A DNA stretch of 64,000 nt from Nematostella vectensis (GCF_932526225.1 NC_064034.1:13218887-13282886); one strand, 5' to 3'; positions 1 to 13,115 are shown, counted from the first letter of the stretch. Notes: generated from the sequence alone by a model not told the origin. Made by a program: numbers and translations.

Positions 1-1186
1 AAGGCTTGATAATTTTTTTTGGGGGGGAAGGGGTGGGGTATATTCATTTCTTTGGGGGAGGGGTGGGTTTAACCTTGCAGGCGTTTGCCGTATAGAAAGC
101 TTTCGCGAACGAATCCACTCATAGATCTCACGGGGGTGTTAGATAAATTGCTCTACGCAAGGAAATTATTTTTTCAAATATTTTTCTAGAAAATAGGCAA
201 AATTACGATTTTCTATAGAATAATTTTTCGAATGCGATAAAAATCGCTAAAGCGGGAGATTTGGTGCTCAACGCGAGAGAGCGGGAGAAGGGGTCCAAAA
301 TCTTGAGACTCCCGCCTGATGCGGTAGAGTTGACAGGTATGTAAATAAAGCGAAAACAATCCAGTTTTTGATGATTTTGCAAAATTACTTGGTAGAGATT
401 GAGACTTGGCGGCCATGACACAGTTAGAAGTTATGCAGAAGGGATCGACTATGGCGCAAAGGTTCTTGGGTTATTGCGCAACTTTGGCCATATCGCGATC
501 AGAAAGTAAAACAGTTGCATGACTGGGCTCCCACAGGTATCCCAGTTACAAAATCAAGCCGAAGGTTCAACCCCACCACAGACAGATTTTTAAATCTTCA
601 AAAGTTGCCCAAAAATACACCAAAAGCTGTTCAAAAATTGCTCAAATTTGTTAAAGTTGCTTCCAATTGCTCGCGCAATTTTTGTTCTAGAACGATTCAG
701 AAGCTGGCACTTTTCGCCGAAATTAAATAAGCTTCCCTCAAAAAGACCCGAAAAAAATTAAAAAAAACCCAGGCACTTGAAATCATTGAGGTAGTTGCCT
801 ATCGTTGCTTCAGCGATACAGAAAGCTGTCCTATATTTTTAAATATTTATACAGCGTACCCAATATATTGAATGTATAACAACAGTACACTCCACGAGAC
901 ATCCCTATACAAGGGATTCACCCAAATACATAGTAAAAATCCTTTTTAACATAAGTTTTCCTTCTCTGCTTGATTTGAGATGACAGAATAAAAATAACTG
1001 TCATTTTAGAAAAGATTGCTTGGGAAATAAAAAAAAATTGCTCGAAATTGAAAAAGATGCCCAAAGGTTTGCCGGCGGCAGAATCTGTCTGCTGTCTGTG
1101 ATAAAAGGTGAGCTCACCTCTACAGTTGTTGTTCCCTGAGCCTGCTTACCATTGTGCCAGCGACAAGGTACCCTGCGTTAGCAGGT
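1..1186. other. Intergenic, no gene recognised
   Basis: There are G-rich runs at about 20-65, then AT-rich unique-looking DNA. All reading frames are short, without family similarity or plausible splice context. I see nothing that supports a gene. Confidence 0.6.
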
Positions 1187-2570
1187 TCATATGGGGGTGG
1201 TCTCAGGTGGGTGTTCATATGGGGGTGGTCTCAGGTGGGTGTTCATATGGGGAAGGTTTCAGGTGGGTGTTCATATGGGGGTGGTCTCAGGTGGGTGTTC
1301 ATATGGGGAAGGTTTCAGGTGGGTGTTCATATGGGGGTGGTCTCAGGTGGGTGTTCATATGGGGGTGGTCTCAGGTGGGTGTTCATATGGGGGTGGTCTC
1401 AGGTGGGTGTTCATATGGGGGTAGATTCAGGTGGGTGTTCATATGGGGGTAGTTTCAGGTGGGTGTCCATATGGGGGTGGTCTCAGGTGGGTGTTCATAT
1501 GGGGGTAGTTTCAGGTGGTTGTTCATATGGAGGTGGTCTCAGGTGGGTGTTCATATGGGGGTAGTTTCAGGTGGTTGTCCATATGGAGGTGGTCTCAGGT
1601 GGGTGTTCATATGGGGGTAGTTTTAGGTGGGTGTTCATATGGGGGTGGTCTCAGGTGGGTGTTCATATGGGGGTGGTCTCAGGTGGGTGTTCATATGGGG
1701 GTGGTCTCAGGTGGGTGTTCATATGGGGGTGGTCTTAGGTGGGTGTTCATATGGGGGTGGTCTCAGGTGGGTGTTCATATGGGGGTGGTCTCAGGTGGGT
1801 GTTCATATGGGGGTGGTCTCAGGTGGGTGTTCATATGGGGGTAGTTTCAGGTGGGTGTTCATATGGGGGTAGTTTCAGGTGGGTGTTCATATGGGGGTGG
1901 TCTCAGGTGGGTGTTCATATGGGGGTAGTTTCAGGTGGTTGTCCATATGGAGGTGGTCTCAGGTGGGTGTTCATATGGGGGTAGTTTCAGGTGATTGTCC
2001 ATATGGAGGTGGTCTCAGGTGGGTGTTCATATGGGGGTAGTTTTAGGTGGGTGTTCATATGGGGGTGGTCTCAGGTGGGTGTTCATATGGGGGTGGTCTC
2101 AGGTGGGTGTTCATATGGGGGTGGTCTTAGGTGGGTGTTCATATGGGGGTGGTCTCAGGTGGGTGTTCATATGGGGGTGGTCTCAGGTGGGTGTTCATAT
2201 GGGGGTGGTCTCAGGTGGGTGTTCATATGGGGGTAGTTTCAGGTGGGTGTTCATATGGGGGTAGTTTCAGGTGGGTGTTCATATGGGGGTGGTCTCAGGT
2301 GGGTGTTCATATGGGGGTAGTTTCAGGTGGTTGTCCATATGGAGGTGGTCTCAGGTGGGTGTTCATATGGGGGTAGTTTCAGGTGGTTGTCCATATGGAG
2401 GTGGTCTCAGGTGGGTGTTCATATGGGGGTAGTTTTAGGTGGGTGTTCATATGGGGGTGGTCTCAGGTGGGTGTTCATATGGGGGTGGTCTCAGGGGGTT
2501 TTCATATTGGGATAGTCTCATGTGGGTGTTCATATGGAGGTGGTCTCAGGTGGGTGTTCATATGGGGGTA
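1187..2570 (+). repeat. 28-bp minisatellite, left arm of a giant inverted repeat
   Basis: About 49 tandem copies of a 28-bp G-rich unit (core CATATGGGGGTGGTCTCAGG, then a TGGGTGTT-like stretch). Variants differ at a few sites (GGTCTC or AGTTTC). The plus strand lacks stops in several frames, which produces long spurious reading frames. A 392-bp segment (14 units) is repeated as a higher-order unit: the sequence near 1739-1984 recurs at 2131-2376. It faces the reverse-complement array starting at 2579. Confidence 0.97.
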
Positions 2571-2578
2571 TATGAAAC

Positions 2579-3957
2579 TACCCCCATATGAACACCCACC
2601 TGAGACCACCCCCATATGAGCAACCACCTGAGACCACCCCCATATGAACACCCACCTGAAACCACCCCCATATGAACACCCACCTGAGACCACCCCCATA
2701 TGAACACCCACCTGAAACTACCCCCATATGAACAACCACATGAAACTACCCCCATATGAACACCCACCTGAAACCACCCCCATATGAACACCCACCTAAG
2801 ACCACCCCCATATGAACACCCAACTGAGACCACCCCCATATGAACACCCACCTGAAACCACCCCCATATGAACACCCACCTGAGACCACCCCCATATGAA
2901 CACCCACCTGAGACCACCCCCATATAAACCCCCAACTGAGACCACCCCCATATGAACACCCACCTGAAACCTTCCCCATATGAACACCCACCTGAGTCCA
3001 CCCCCATATGAACACCCACCTGAGACCACCCCCATATGAACACCCACCTGAAACTACCCCCATAAGAACACCCACCTGAGACCACCCCCATATGAACACC
3101 CACCTGAAACTACCCCCATATGAACACCCACCTGAAACCTTTCCCATATGAACACCCACCTGAAACTACCCCCATATGAACACCCACCTGAAACCACCCC
3201 CATATGAACACCCACCTAAGACCACCCCCATATGAACACCCAACTGAGACCACCCCCATATGAACACCCACCTGAAACCACCCCCATATGAACACCCACC
3301 TGAGACCACCCCCATATGAACACCCACCTGAGACCACCCCCATATAAACCCCCAACTGAGACCACCCCCATATGAACACCCACCTGAAACCTTCCCCATA
3401 TGAACACCCACCTGAGTCCACCCCCATATGAACACCCACCTGAGACCACCCCCATATGAACACCCACCTGAAACTACCCCCATAAGAACACCCACCTGAG
3501 ACCACCCCCATATGAACACCCACCTGAAACTACCCCCATATGAACACCCACCTGAAACCTTTCCCATATGAACACCCACCTGAAACTACCCCCATATGAA
3601 CAACCACCCGAGACCACCCCCATATGAACACCCACCTGAAACTACCCCCATATGAACACCCACCTGAAACCTTTCCCATAGGAACACCCACCTGAAACCA
3701 CCCCCATATAAACACCCACCTGAAACTACCCCCATATGAACAACCACCTGAGACCACCCCCATATGAACACCCACCTGAGACCACCCTCATATGAACACC
3801 CATCTGAGACCACCCCCATATGAACACCCACCTGAAACCTTCCCCATATAAACACCCATCTGAGACCACCCCCATATGAACACCCACCTGAAACTACCCC
3901 CATATGAACACCCACCTGAGACCACCCCCATATAAACACCCACCTGAGACCACCCCG
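2579..3957 (-). repeat. 28-bp minisatellite, right arm of the inverted repeat
   Basis: About 49 copies of the same 28-bp unit in reverse complement (core CCACCCCCATATGAACACCC). Only an 8-bp spacer (2571-2578) separates the arms. A 420-bp segment (15 units) is duplicated in tandem: 2746-3159 matches 3166-3579. The array ends abruptly near 3957 in unrelated sequence. Confidence 0.97.
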
Positions 3958-4109
3958 CACATCATGGATCCTAGGAAAAAGAGGCACAAGGGAGCAGAAA
4001 TCTTGGGGGAGGAAGTTAAACATACAATCGCGCACACATACTCGTATTGTATACACAGAAAAATCAAGAAAGCTATTATGTGGTTTAGAAACTGATTTGA
4101 GATCTAACC

Positions 4110-4448
4110 CAGGCCCGTACCCAGGGGTGCAGGGGGTGCGAACGCACTCCCCCCCCCCCCCCCCCCCACAACGGCCGCAAGTCCAATTTTGGTTGTCAAT
4201 AGACGTGCTATTTGTAGAAAAAAACTATAAAACATAAGCCATAGGTCACTCCGATATGTCATCAAACCACAAGTCAGACTTTTTTTTGTAGCCAAATCCG
4301 ACAATAAACGTCCCGTGGAGATACCGCAAAGACTGGATGGTAGGGGATTGAAGGGGACGGTAAGATTTTTATCAGAGATTCCCCCCCCCGGATAAATTAT
4401 TAGGTCCAGATTTCGCACCCCACCCCCCCCCCCCTGGGTACAGGCCTG
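4110..4448. mobile_element. Small non-autonomous TIR element (MITE), complete copy
   Basis: The ends are inverted repeats (CAGGCCCGTACCCAGG left; CCTGGGTACAGGCCTG right), flanked by the 5-bp direct repeat TAACC at 4105-4109 and 4449-4453. The interior has C-runs and the motif AATAGACGTGCTATTTG, which recurs in other copies in this window (45692-45985 and fragments near 7905, 31862 and 40498). There is no transposase frame. The TIRs and target duplication are seen directly; the superfamily is not assigned. Confidence 0.75.
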
Positions 4449-4453
4449 TAACC

Positions 4454-5920
4454 TACATGGAAATGTGATGTCTTTGGAACAACTAATCAATGGGAATTTT
4501 ACCATGCTAGAAAAAACGCCCTTGCACAAAAGATGTAGTAATTATTTTCAAAAATCTTTAATGCACTCAATACCTTATGAACATGCCTGCTTAAAAAAAG
4601 GAACGTGACAAACCGGAAGACAGAGGCAGAGTGCCGCTATAAGGCGCTATAGCGTGCAGATTAAACAAGTAAAACACATCACTGAACTACTAAACACCAT
4701 ATCCCAAGAGGCGAAAGCGTGGACAGGTGAAACAGACCCCGATGTTTTATTTCCTCTTTGCACCTTGCAAAACTTTAAATGGCGTGGGGTGACCGAATAA
4801 GACATCATGAGGGAAAAAGAAAAAAGCTGCGATACTGATGCAGTCTGTAACTAACAACAATTTATCCTTGCGTGAGAAATTGTCTAAATTATCTTGTTCA
4901 CTCTTGAAATTCTGGTTGAACAGTTGATTGGGTACGGTACCAGGGTTCTTGACATCTTCGAGTGTTATGCTTTATCATCAGAGTTTTAACCCAGCTAACA
5001 AACCACGAACGTCTCTATTTACAAAAGCAAAACAGACTATGCAAATATAATAATTAAAAAGTCGTTGGAGCCACTAGCTGTTTAAAGGTAAAGCAATAAA
5101 TTCCATTGTTTCAAACCATCAGGTGTAGGATATATACCAGTGGGGAATCCACAACCAACAAAGAGATTGTTTTATTATCGAGGTTTCAGTCCTCTTGTTT
5201 CGCCTAGTAGCCAATCGCATGTCAGTATTCACACAACCGTGCTCCTAGCGCCACCAGTTTGCTAATTTCCCGCTCATAGGTTACACCACTGGACGCTTGA
5301 CTGGTGGCAACGAAAGCAAAATTCAAAGCCAAATAAGAAATAAATCATTAATACGTTAGTCAATGCTTTCACAGATATCATAGGTTGTAAAATGAGAGAT
5401 TCCCAGGGATTGATATAAAAAAAGGACTTTTGGCCGGTCTTGTCGAGACTTGTGTTTTGAGGATGCGCACTGATCAGGTTTTGGGTAAGTTTGAAGTGAT
5501 TGGTGTTGACACATTCATTCAAGGGATTTGAAATAATTTGGCGCTCACGGGAGCAGAAAATTGAAAAAGGGCAGCCGAATTCACACAGTGCATTTTGATA
5601 AGATTAGTACGAATAAACGACCTTATGTATATTATAGATGTATACTCGCAACAATGTTCGTTAAAACGGTTTGTCAAATTAAATGTCTTAGGTGGGAAGT
5701 TTAACGCTTTGTGTTGATCAGGTGTCAAGTTAGCCACTTGTTCGCCTTGCCACTCGCTATAATTTGAATTGAATGATGTCATGATACTACTCGTGAGAGC
5801 CAGTAGACCATTCGAATAACCACAGATCGTAACTATCTAGCTAATCGCGCGTGCTGGGTCGTCTCTTACAAGGTAAAGCTTTGAAGAATTAGAACGGCAA
5901 GCGAGTGTTGGATATATAAA
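4454..5920. other. Intergenic / 5' flank of beta-tubulin
   Basis: Mostly unique-looking sequence; short frames on both strands have no family match. The final part should hold the tubulin promoter and 5' UTR. A TATA-like string lies at about 5911-5919, but it is too close to the ATG at 5921 to be a usual TATA box, so I do not call a promoter. Confidence 0.4.
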
Positions 5921-7521
5921 ATGCGGGACATTGTGCATCTACAAGTCGGACAGTGCGGAAATCATATAAGTTCTAAGGTAAGTGGCAGTACATTGTAACG
6001 GAAATGACTATTACCTGTATTGACTTCGACACTTTCTTTTCTTTTACCAATTTTTTGTCTTTTTTTTTTTAATTTCATTGTTTGTTATTGTTTTAAGTGG
6101 TTGGGTTGTCATAATGATTTTCTTTTGTTGTTGCCATAAGTCAAGTATTTGTTTTCTTCTAATATGCGAAATAAGAAAGGATATATTTTCTGTTTTCTTG
6201 ATTTGGTATAGAACTTTGTTAGAATAAAAAACCCATTAAAGAGGTTATTAATCGAAGTATTGGCATATATAAGTAGTCTTTTAAGATTTGCCTACAACAG
6301 AATCAATAAACAATTAAAACTCTATCTTATTTCATACTTTATTTTCTCTGTACATTTTAACACGCTGTGACATTGGAAAGAGTCTTGAGCTAAAAGGGTT
6401 TTGTATTCCACCATTATTTTTCCGTTAGTTTGTAAACAAAACAAATGTTTACAGATCTTTTAATGTAACAAAAATGTTACAATTTTTACCGGAATGTTGT
6501 CAAAAAGGATTGAAGTTATTTAAAAGTTATTTGAAATTTAAGTTATTTGAAATATGTGAATATGACATATTCTGGTGTTAAATTATGAGCAAGAAGACAT
6601 TGGAAAGCAAGATTAACTGGTGAGAATACACGCCTCAAAGCACATCAATCTTGCACGTAACGAAAAAGAAAAGAGAAAAATAGAAGCGAGAATTAAACAA
6701 AAAATGTAACACGGCTCTTTTGGTAGTATTTGAAAGAAAAAGAGAACTCATATGAAGTTATTATTATTATAATTACTTGATAGATATCCTAAAGAATATA
6801 TTGTATTTTCAATATTTATATAACTAACGTCCACATGAACGAACGAGTGGAAGAATCTGTGGTTATAAGATTATTGCCAACCAAAATAAAACAAAAAGAA
6901 GAGAGAAAAAGCGGGACTCTTGCTCATCTCCATCCCCTTCGTTAACAATGACGAGATAATTACGGCGAAATTACTAATGGCTACGCTAATTCATTTTCTT
7001 TTTTACTTTCTAGTTCTGGGAAGTTATCGCAGAGGAGCATGGGATAGACCCAGATGGGCAATGCACCGCTGTACAATCCAAAATACAAACCGACAGGCTC
7101 AATGTTTATTTTGACGAACGACTAGGTCAGTAACATCGTATTCCTTCCATCATATTCCGCTCATAATGTCACAGACAGTTTCAAAATGCATTCAAGCCAT
7201 TTAGGTTTTTTGACGGGTTGCCTGTGTTATAGATGGGCGTTTTGTACCGCGGTCCGCGTGCATTGATCTGGAGCCTGGATCTATTGATGCATTGCGCGCC
7301 TCGCGTTATGGTCGACTTTTCAATCCAGAGTGCTGCATCAGTGGTGAGTGTGAACTAGACCATCACGGGACGGATTAAAATACTTTTTTATTTTGATAAT
7401 ACCTTGAGAACTCTCTACAATCGAGAGGGATCATTATCATCACCACCACCATCAACATCATTATCATCATCATCATCACCATCAACATCATTATCATCAT
7501 CATCATCACCATCATCATCAC

Positions 7522-7574
<53 letters not shown>

Positions 7575-7629
7575 CCATCGTTATCATTATCATCATCATC
7601 AGCATCATCATCAGCATCATCATCACCAC

Positions 7630-7684
<55 letters not shown>

Positions 7685-10600
7685 TTCATTATCACCAGCA
7701 GCAGCATTATCATCATCATCACCATCGTTATCGTTATCATTATCATCATCATCATCATCATCATTATCATCACCATCATTATCATCATCACCACCATCAC
7801 CATATCGTCATCATCACCACCACAAGCAGCATTATCATCAACATAATAATCAACAAAATAAACATCAGCATGGGACGTTTATTGTCGGATTCGGCTACAT
7901 ACCAGAGTGAGCTAGCTTATGCTTTATAGTTTTGTCTACAAATAGCACGTCTATTGAGAACCGAAATTGACCGTGTGGGGGAGGGGTGTTTGAAGGGGGG
8001 GTGCGTTCGAACCCCCCCTCCAACACCATCGCCCTGGATACGGGACTTACGATGATTTGACATTAATATAATGCCACTATCACTACCATTCGACGTTAAC
8101 TTCAGAGAATTCGGCAACATGAGCACCACAATCATCCTTTCTCAGCAGCAGCAACAACAACACTATCCCTACCTTACTACCGCTATCATGAACAATATCA
8201 CGTGTATGTCCATCCCCGCCACCATTGTCATCAAAATCAGCACGACCCTCCATCATCATCACGACTTCCTGTAGGCCTGTATCGTTAACATCATCGTAAT
8301 CTTTATTACAATCAGCAATATCTTGAGTTTGAATTTACTGCAAATCCTACGTATATAACCAGGTCAGAACAGCGCCGCAAACAACTGGGCGAAAGGCTTT
8401 TACACTGAAGGCGCCGAGCTGATGGACTCTGGAATGGATTGCATCCGAAAACTCGCGGAAAACTGCGATACGGTCCAAGGCTTTCAGATCGCGCACTCGC
8501 TCGGCGGGGGGACTGGGTCTGGCCTAGGCTCACTCCTTCTTTCCAAGATCCGCGAGGAATACCCGGACAGACTCGTGTCCAGTTTTTGCGTCCTTCCGTC
8601 CCCCTTGGTGTCCGAGACAGTCACGGAACCGTATAATGCCACTTTGAGCTTTCATCAGCTAGTGGATGTAGCGGATGCGGCGATTTGTATTGACAATGAA
8701 GCCTTGTATAATATCTGCTATAATGTCCTTAAGAGGGAGACGCCGACATACAGTGAGCTGAACAGTCTTATCGCGACCACGATGAGCGGGGTAACAACTT
8801 CGCTACGATTCCCGGGGCAGGTGAGAAACCGCTGACCTAATCAGCGCGTACGTCGACTATTTGCACAATGCACGTTGGCGAGATGCTGGCCTGGCAAAGC
8901 GCGGGCGCTGTTTGTACAACATGTTGTTGGGGGGGGGGGGGGAGTGTTGTGAAGTAATTCGCCAGCATTCCCTTGTCTTGTGGTCAACCAAGTGAGACTT
9001 CACCGCAGCAATGCTGGCCGGTGTTCGCACTGTTTTTATGGGGCTTGGAAATCGTTAGGAATTTGTCACTAAGAAAGCGAGTACTTGCGCGAGCATGCGG
9101 TCATATTTCACTTATTTTGCAAGCAAATTTTGTGGGGACAATAGTGATTGAACTAACACGCAAAAGACAATTAAGCACGCCATAATATGGTACCATAATT
9201 ACCCGAATCATGTTAAAACATAGCTGTACAAGAAGAAAACCGCTCTGTTGTATGACATTCTCTTTTCTATATCCTAGCTAAACGCGGATCTTCGTAAACT
9301 CGCCGTCAATATGGTCCCCTTCCCACGACTCCATTTCTTTATTCCGTCCCATGCCCCACTCATTAGCAGTCGGAATGAGGAATACCGCACATACCACGTG
9401 ACGGAACTCACGGAAAAGATGTTCGGCCCGCAAGGCATGATGGTAGCGTGCGACCCCCGTCAAGGGAGGTACTTGACGGTCGCAGCGATGTTTCGAGGCA
9501 AGATGGCGATGCGAGATGTCGAGGAATCCATCTCTTGTATGCAGGTAAGGTTCATCCAAGCCATTTGATACTGCATTGATGCATTACGCCTTTAAAGCAT
9601 ATATCGCATATGTAACCTCAAGAATAGACGAGGCGAGAGCGCGATAAAAAATCTGATGTAGAACAACATTGTACATGGACTCTCCTATTACCCATGTATA
9701 TGGAAAGACTTTCCTACCGTCCTTGTACATGGACCCTCCTACCGTCCTTGTACATGTACTGACGACAACAACACAAAGTTAGCTAAGAATAATCAAACTA
9801 TTTCTTTGCGCCAACAGGACAGTCACTCCTCTTCGTTCGTTGAATGGATCCCGAATAACATGAAGACGGCAGTATGTGATGTGCCGCCAGTCGGGCTGAA
9901 AAACGCGGCGACTTTTCTGTACAACAGCACTGCTATCCAGGAGGCATTCCGCCGCTTTACTGAGCAGTTCGCAGCAATGTTCAGACGACGTGCCTTTCTA
10001 CACTGGTACACAACTGAGGGTATGGACCCGTTAGAGTTCACAGAGGTAAGCGACAACCTCCTCGCCCTCTACTCTCTTTGAGCTTTTGCACGGGCTATAA
10101 ACCTACACATACATATTTGCACAGGCTATTAACATAAATAAACACATTGGCACAGGCTATAAACATGCACATACATATTGGCACAGGCTATAAACATACA
10201 CATACATATTGGCACAGGCTATAAACATACATACATATTGGCACAGGCTATAAACATACACAAACATATTGGCACAGGCTATAAACATACACAAACATAT
10301 TGGCACAGGCTATAAACATACACATACATATTGGCACAGGCTATAAACATAAATATACATATTGGCACATGCTATAAACATAAATATACATATTGGCACA
10401 TGCTATAAACATACACATACATATTGGCACATGCTATAAACATAAATATACATATTGACCTAGGCTATAAACATAAATATACATATTGACACATGCTTTA
10501 AACATAAGTATACATATTGGCACAGAATATAAACATACACATACATATTGGCACAGGCTATAAACATACACATACATATTGGCACAGGCTATAAACATAA

Positions 10601-12751
10601 ATATACATATTGGCACAGGCTATAAACATAAATATACATATTGGCACATGCTATAAACATACACATACATATTGGCACAGGCTATAAACATAAGTATACA
10701 TATTGGCACAGGCTATAAACATACACATACATATTGGCACAGGCTATAAACATAAATATACATATTGGTATACAGGCTATAAACATACACATACATATTG
10801 GCACAAGCTATAAACATAAATATACATATTGGTACAGCTATAAACATGCACATACATATTGGCACAGGCTATAAACATACACTTGCATATTGGTACAGGC
10901 TATAAACATACACATACATATTGGCACAAGCTATAAACATACACATACATATTGGCACAAGCTATAAACATACACATACATATTGGCACAAGCTATAAAC
11001 ATACACATACATATTGGCACAAGCTATAAACATAAATATACATATTGGTACAGGCTATAAACATAAATATACATATTGGCACATGCTATAAACATGCACA
11101 TACATATTGGCACAGGCTATAAACATAAGTATACATATTGGCACAGGCTATAAACATAAATATACATATTGGCACAGGCTATAAACATACACTTGCATAT
11201 TGGTACAGGCTATAAACATACACATACATATTGGCACAAGCTATAAACATACACATACATATTGGCACATGCTATAAACATACACATACATATTGGCACA
11301 AGCTATAAACATACACATACATATTGGCACAAGCTATAAACATAAATATACATATTGGTACAGGCTATAAACATAAATATACATATTGGCACATGCTATA
11401 AACATGCACATACATATTGGTACAGGCTATAAACATACACATACATATTGGCACAAGCTATAAACATACACATACATATTGGCACAAGCTATAAACATAA
11501 ATATACATATTGGTACAGGCTATAAACATACACATATATATTGATACAGGCTATAAACATAAATATACATATTGGCACAGGCTATAAACATACACAAACA
11601 TATTGGCACAGCTATAAACATACACAAACATATTGGCACAGGCTATAAACATACACAAACATATTGGCACAGGCTATAAACATAAATATACATATTGGCA
11701 CAGGCTATAAACATACACTTGCATATTGGTACAGGCTATAAATATACACATACATATTGGGACAGGCTATAAACATACACTTACATATTGGCACAGGCTA
11801 TAAACACGCACATACTTGGCACAAGCTATAAACATAAATATACATATTGGCACAGGCTATAAACACACACGTACATATTGGTACAGGCTATAAACACACA
11901 CGTACATATTGGTACAGGCTATAAACACACACGTACATATTGGTACAGGCTATAAACATACACTTACATACTGGCACAGGCTATAAACATACACATACAT
12001 ATTGGCACAGGCTATAAACATAAATATACATATTGGCACATGCTATAAACATGAATATACACATTGGCAAAAGGGTGCTGTTCTGCGAAACTGTGCGCAT
12101 TTGACCTGTTATGGCGTGTATTGGCTTTTGTTTGCGCGCGCCTTATGACACAATGGTCCAGATTGTTCATTATCAGTAAGGCCCGATTCATGCGCCATTA
12201 AGCTCGGCATGGCGCTTTGCACAGCCGCGCCAGGCTACTGTTAATGTAAATGGATTTTTTCTAAAACAAAAATGTTCAAATTAGCTTACTGCGACTTTTA
12301 ATCTTTTGGCGAACTCTCATCAATAATTTCCAACTGCTTCTTGGCTTCCAAATTTAGATCAAGCGGAATAACATTCAAAACATTGGTGCTTTTCGATTGG
12401 CTAGCGCCTTGCGGAAATGGGGCGTGACTGGAAACTACTTTAGTGTAAGCAAATGAAGGCTTCAAGAAGTTTGAATGACGGAAGCCAGAAGGCGATTCAG
12501 CCGTCAAAAGTCGTCGGCCAGAGCTCGCAGAATATTGAGTAACTTAAAGCTAGATATCGCCATTGGTTAGAAACGTTTTCATAGGTTATAATGTAGCTCT
12601 CAAAAAAATACAAATGTATTGTATTGTACTTCAGGCGGACTCAAATCTAAACGACCTCATCTCTGAGTATCAGCAGTACGAAGACGCCAAGAGTGACGAT
12701 GACGTCATAACTGCCTCGGACGAAGAGGAGGCTGAAGAATTCGTCGAGTGA
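5921..12751 (+). CDS. Divergent beta-tubulin, 7 exons, 449 aa
   Basis: Exons: 5921-5977, 7014-7125, 7233-7343, 8363-8820, 9278-9544, 9818-10045, 12635-12751. All junctions are GT-AG and phases agree. Beta-tubulin polymerises with alpha-tubulin into microtubules. Seen: the N-terminal GTP-site segment QVGQCGN, the tubulin signature GGGTGSG in exon 4, the beta-type segment [20 protein letters not shown] in exon 5 (Lys rather than the catalytic Glu of alpha), FVEWIPNN and HWYT in exon 6, and an acidic tail in exon 7. The length is normal for the family. Oddities: the start is MRDI instead of MREI, HISSK replaces the usual QIGAK, exon 3 has many substitutions, and the tail lacks the EGEFEEE axoneme motif and ends EEFVE. 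It is therefore probably a lineage-specific isotype. The family is certain; the isotype is not. The frame is intact and shows no sign of decay. Confidence 0.95.
7433..7810. repeat. (ATC)n trinucleotide microsatellite in tubulin intron 3
   Basis: An almost pure ATC/TCA tract with occasional ACC, AGC and GTT interruptions, fully inside intron 3 (7344-8362). Frames reading as poly-Ser or poly-Met across it are artefacts. A short CAG/CAA-rich patch follows near 8143-8162. Confidence 0.95.
7912..8046. mobile_element. Fragment of the 4110-4448 MITE family
   Basis: It contains the family's internal stretch (TTTATAGTTTTGTCTACAAA then ATAGCACGTCTATTGAGAAC) and a degraded end ccctggatacggg near 8032-8044. 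No clear target duplication. It lies in tubulin intron 3. Confidence 0.55.
8880..9030. repeat. Dispersed repeat copy, tubulin intron 4
   Basis: A stretch (GTGTTGTGAAGTAATTCGCC, then AGCATT, a TCTTGTGGTCAAC segment, then GCAATGCTGGCCG) matches 56565-56680 in MTR4 intron 26 with substitutions. The GCCAGCATT and AATGCTGGC strings face each other, which suggests TIR-like ends. The copy holds a G run of about 14. Confidence 0.5.
10085..12070 (+). repeat. 31-bp minisatellite filling most of tubulin intron 6
   Basis: About 64 copies of a 31-bp unit (TTGGCACAGGCTATAAACAT plus ACACATACATA, with AAATATACATA variants). It begins about 40 bp after the exon 6 donor. Neighbouring units share variants, so local higher-order duplication is likely, for example the blocks around 10850-11090 and 11160-11410. 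Confidence 0.95.
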
Positions 12752-13115
12752 TGCATGCCGGCCGGCATTTATACGCAGTGTGGTTTTCGAATCATGAGAA
12801 CGTGCCACAAATTCATATTTGGGGAGACTTATGATATCCATATATGGGGAGGTCTACACCCATTATGTGAGGGAATCATATCCATATACGGGGAGGTCCG
12901 ATCCATTTATGAAGAGGTTCTCAATGTGGTGTCGTCGGATGGTCGTATGAACACATCGCAGACGCAAAGAGGACATATAAAATCATTCTGTCTTTTCTGA
13001 CTCATAAGAACAAAGCTTTTGATACTTTGAAATCTATTACTACACAAAATATATCCGAGTTCTGTAGCCCTATTCGTACTCTAGCCTTGATGTTTACAAA
13101 AATATACAAAAAAGT
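12752..13115. other. Tubulin 3' flank with short local repeats
   Basis: Three imperfect copies of a stretch like ATCCATATATGGGGAGGTC occur at about 12820-12905. No gene is recognised. The nearest AATAAA (about 13363) lies inside the following TIR element, so the tubulin polyadenylation site is unresolved. Confidence 0.5.

Noticed and set aside
1108-4056. Many long Gly/Trp/Val-rich reading frames on both strands
   Set aside because: They are frames through a stop-free 28-bp minisatellite; all three frames cycle through the same unit and there is no coding bias.
5911-5919. TATA box of the tubulin gene
   Set aside because: It lies directly before the start codon, leaving no room for a transcription start.
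7375-7910. Poly-Met and poly-Ser frames
   Set aside because: They read through the (ATC)n microsatellite in tubulin intron 3.
9278-9559. Minus-strand frame of 93 codons
   Set aside because: Antisense shadow of beta-tubulin exon 5.
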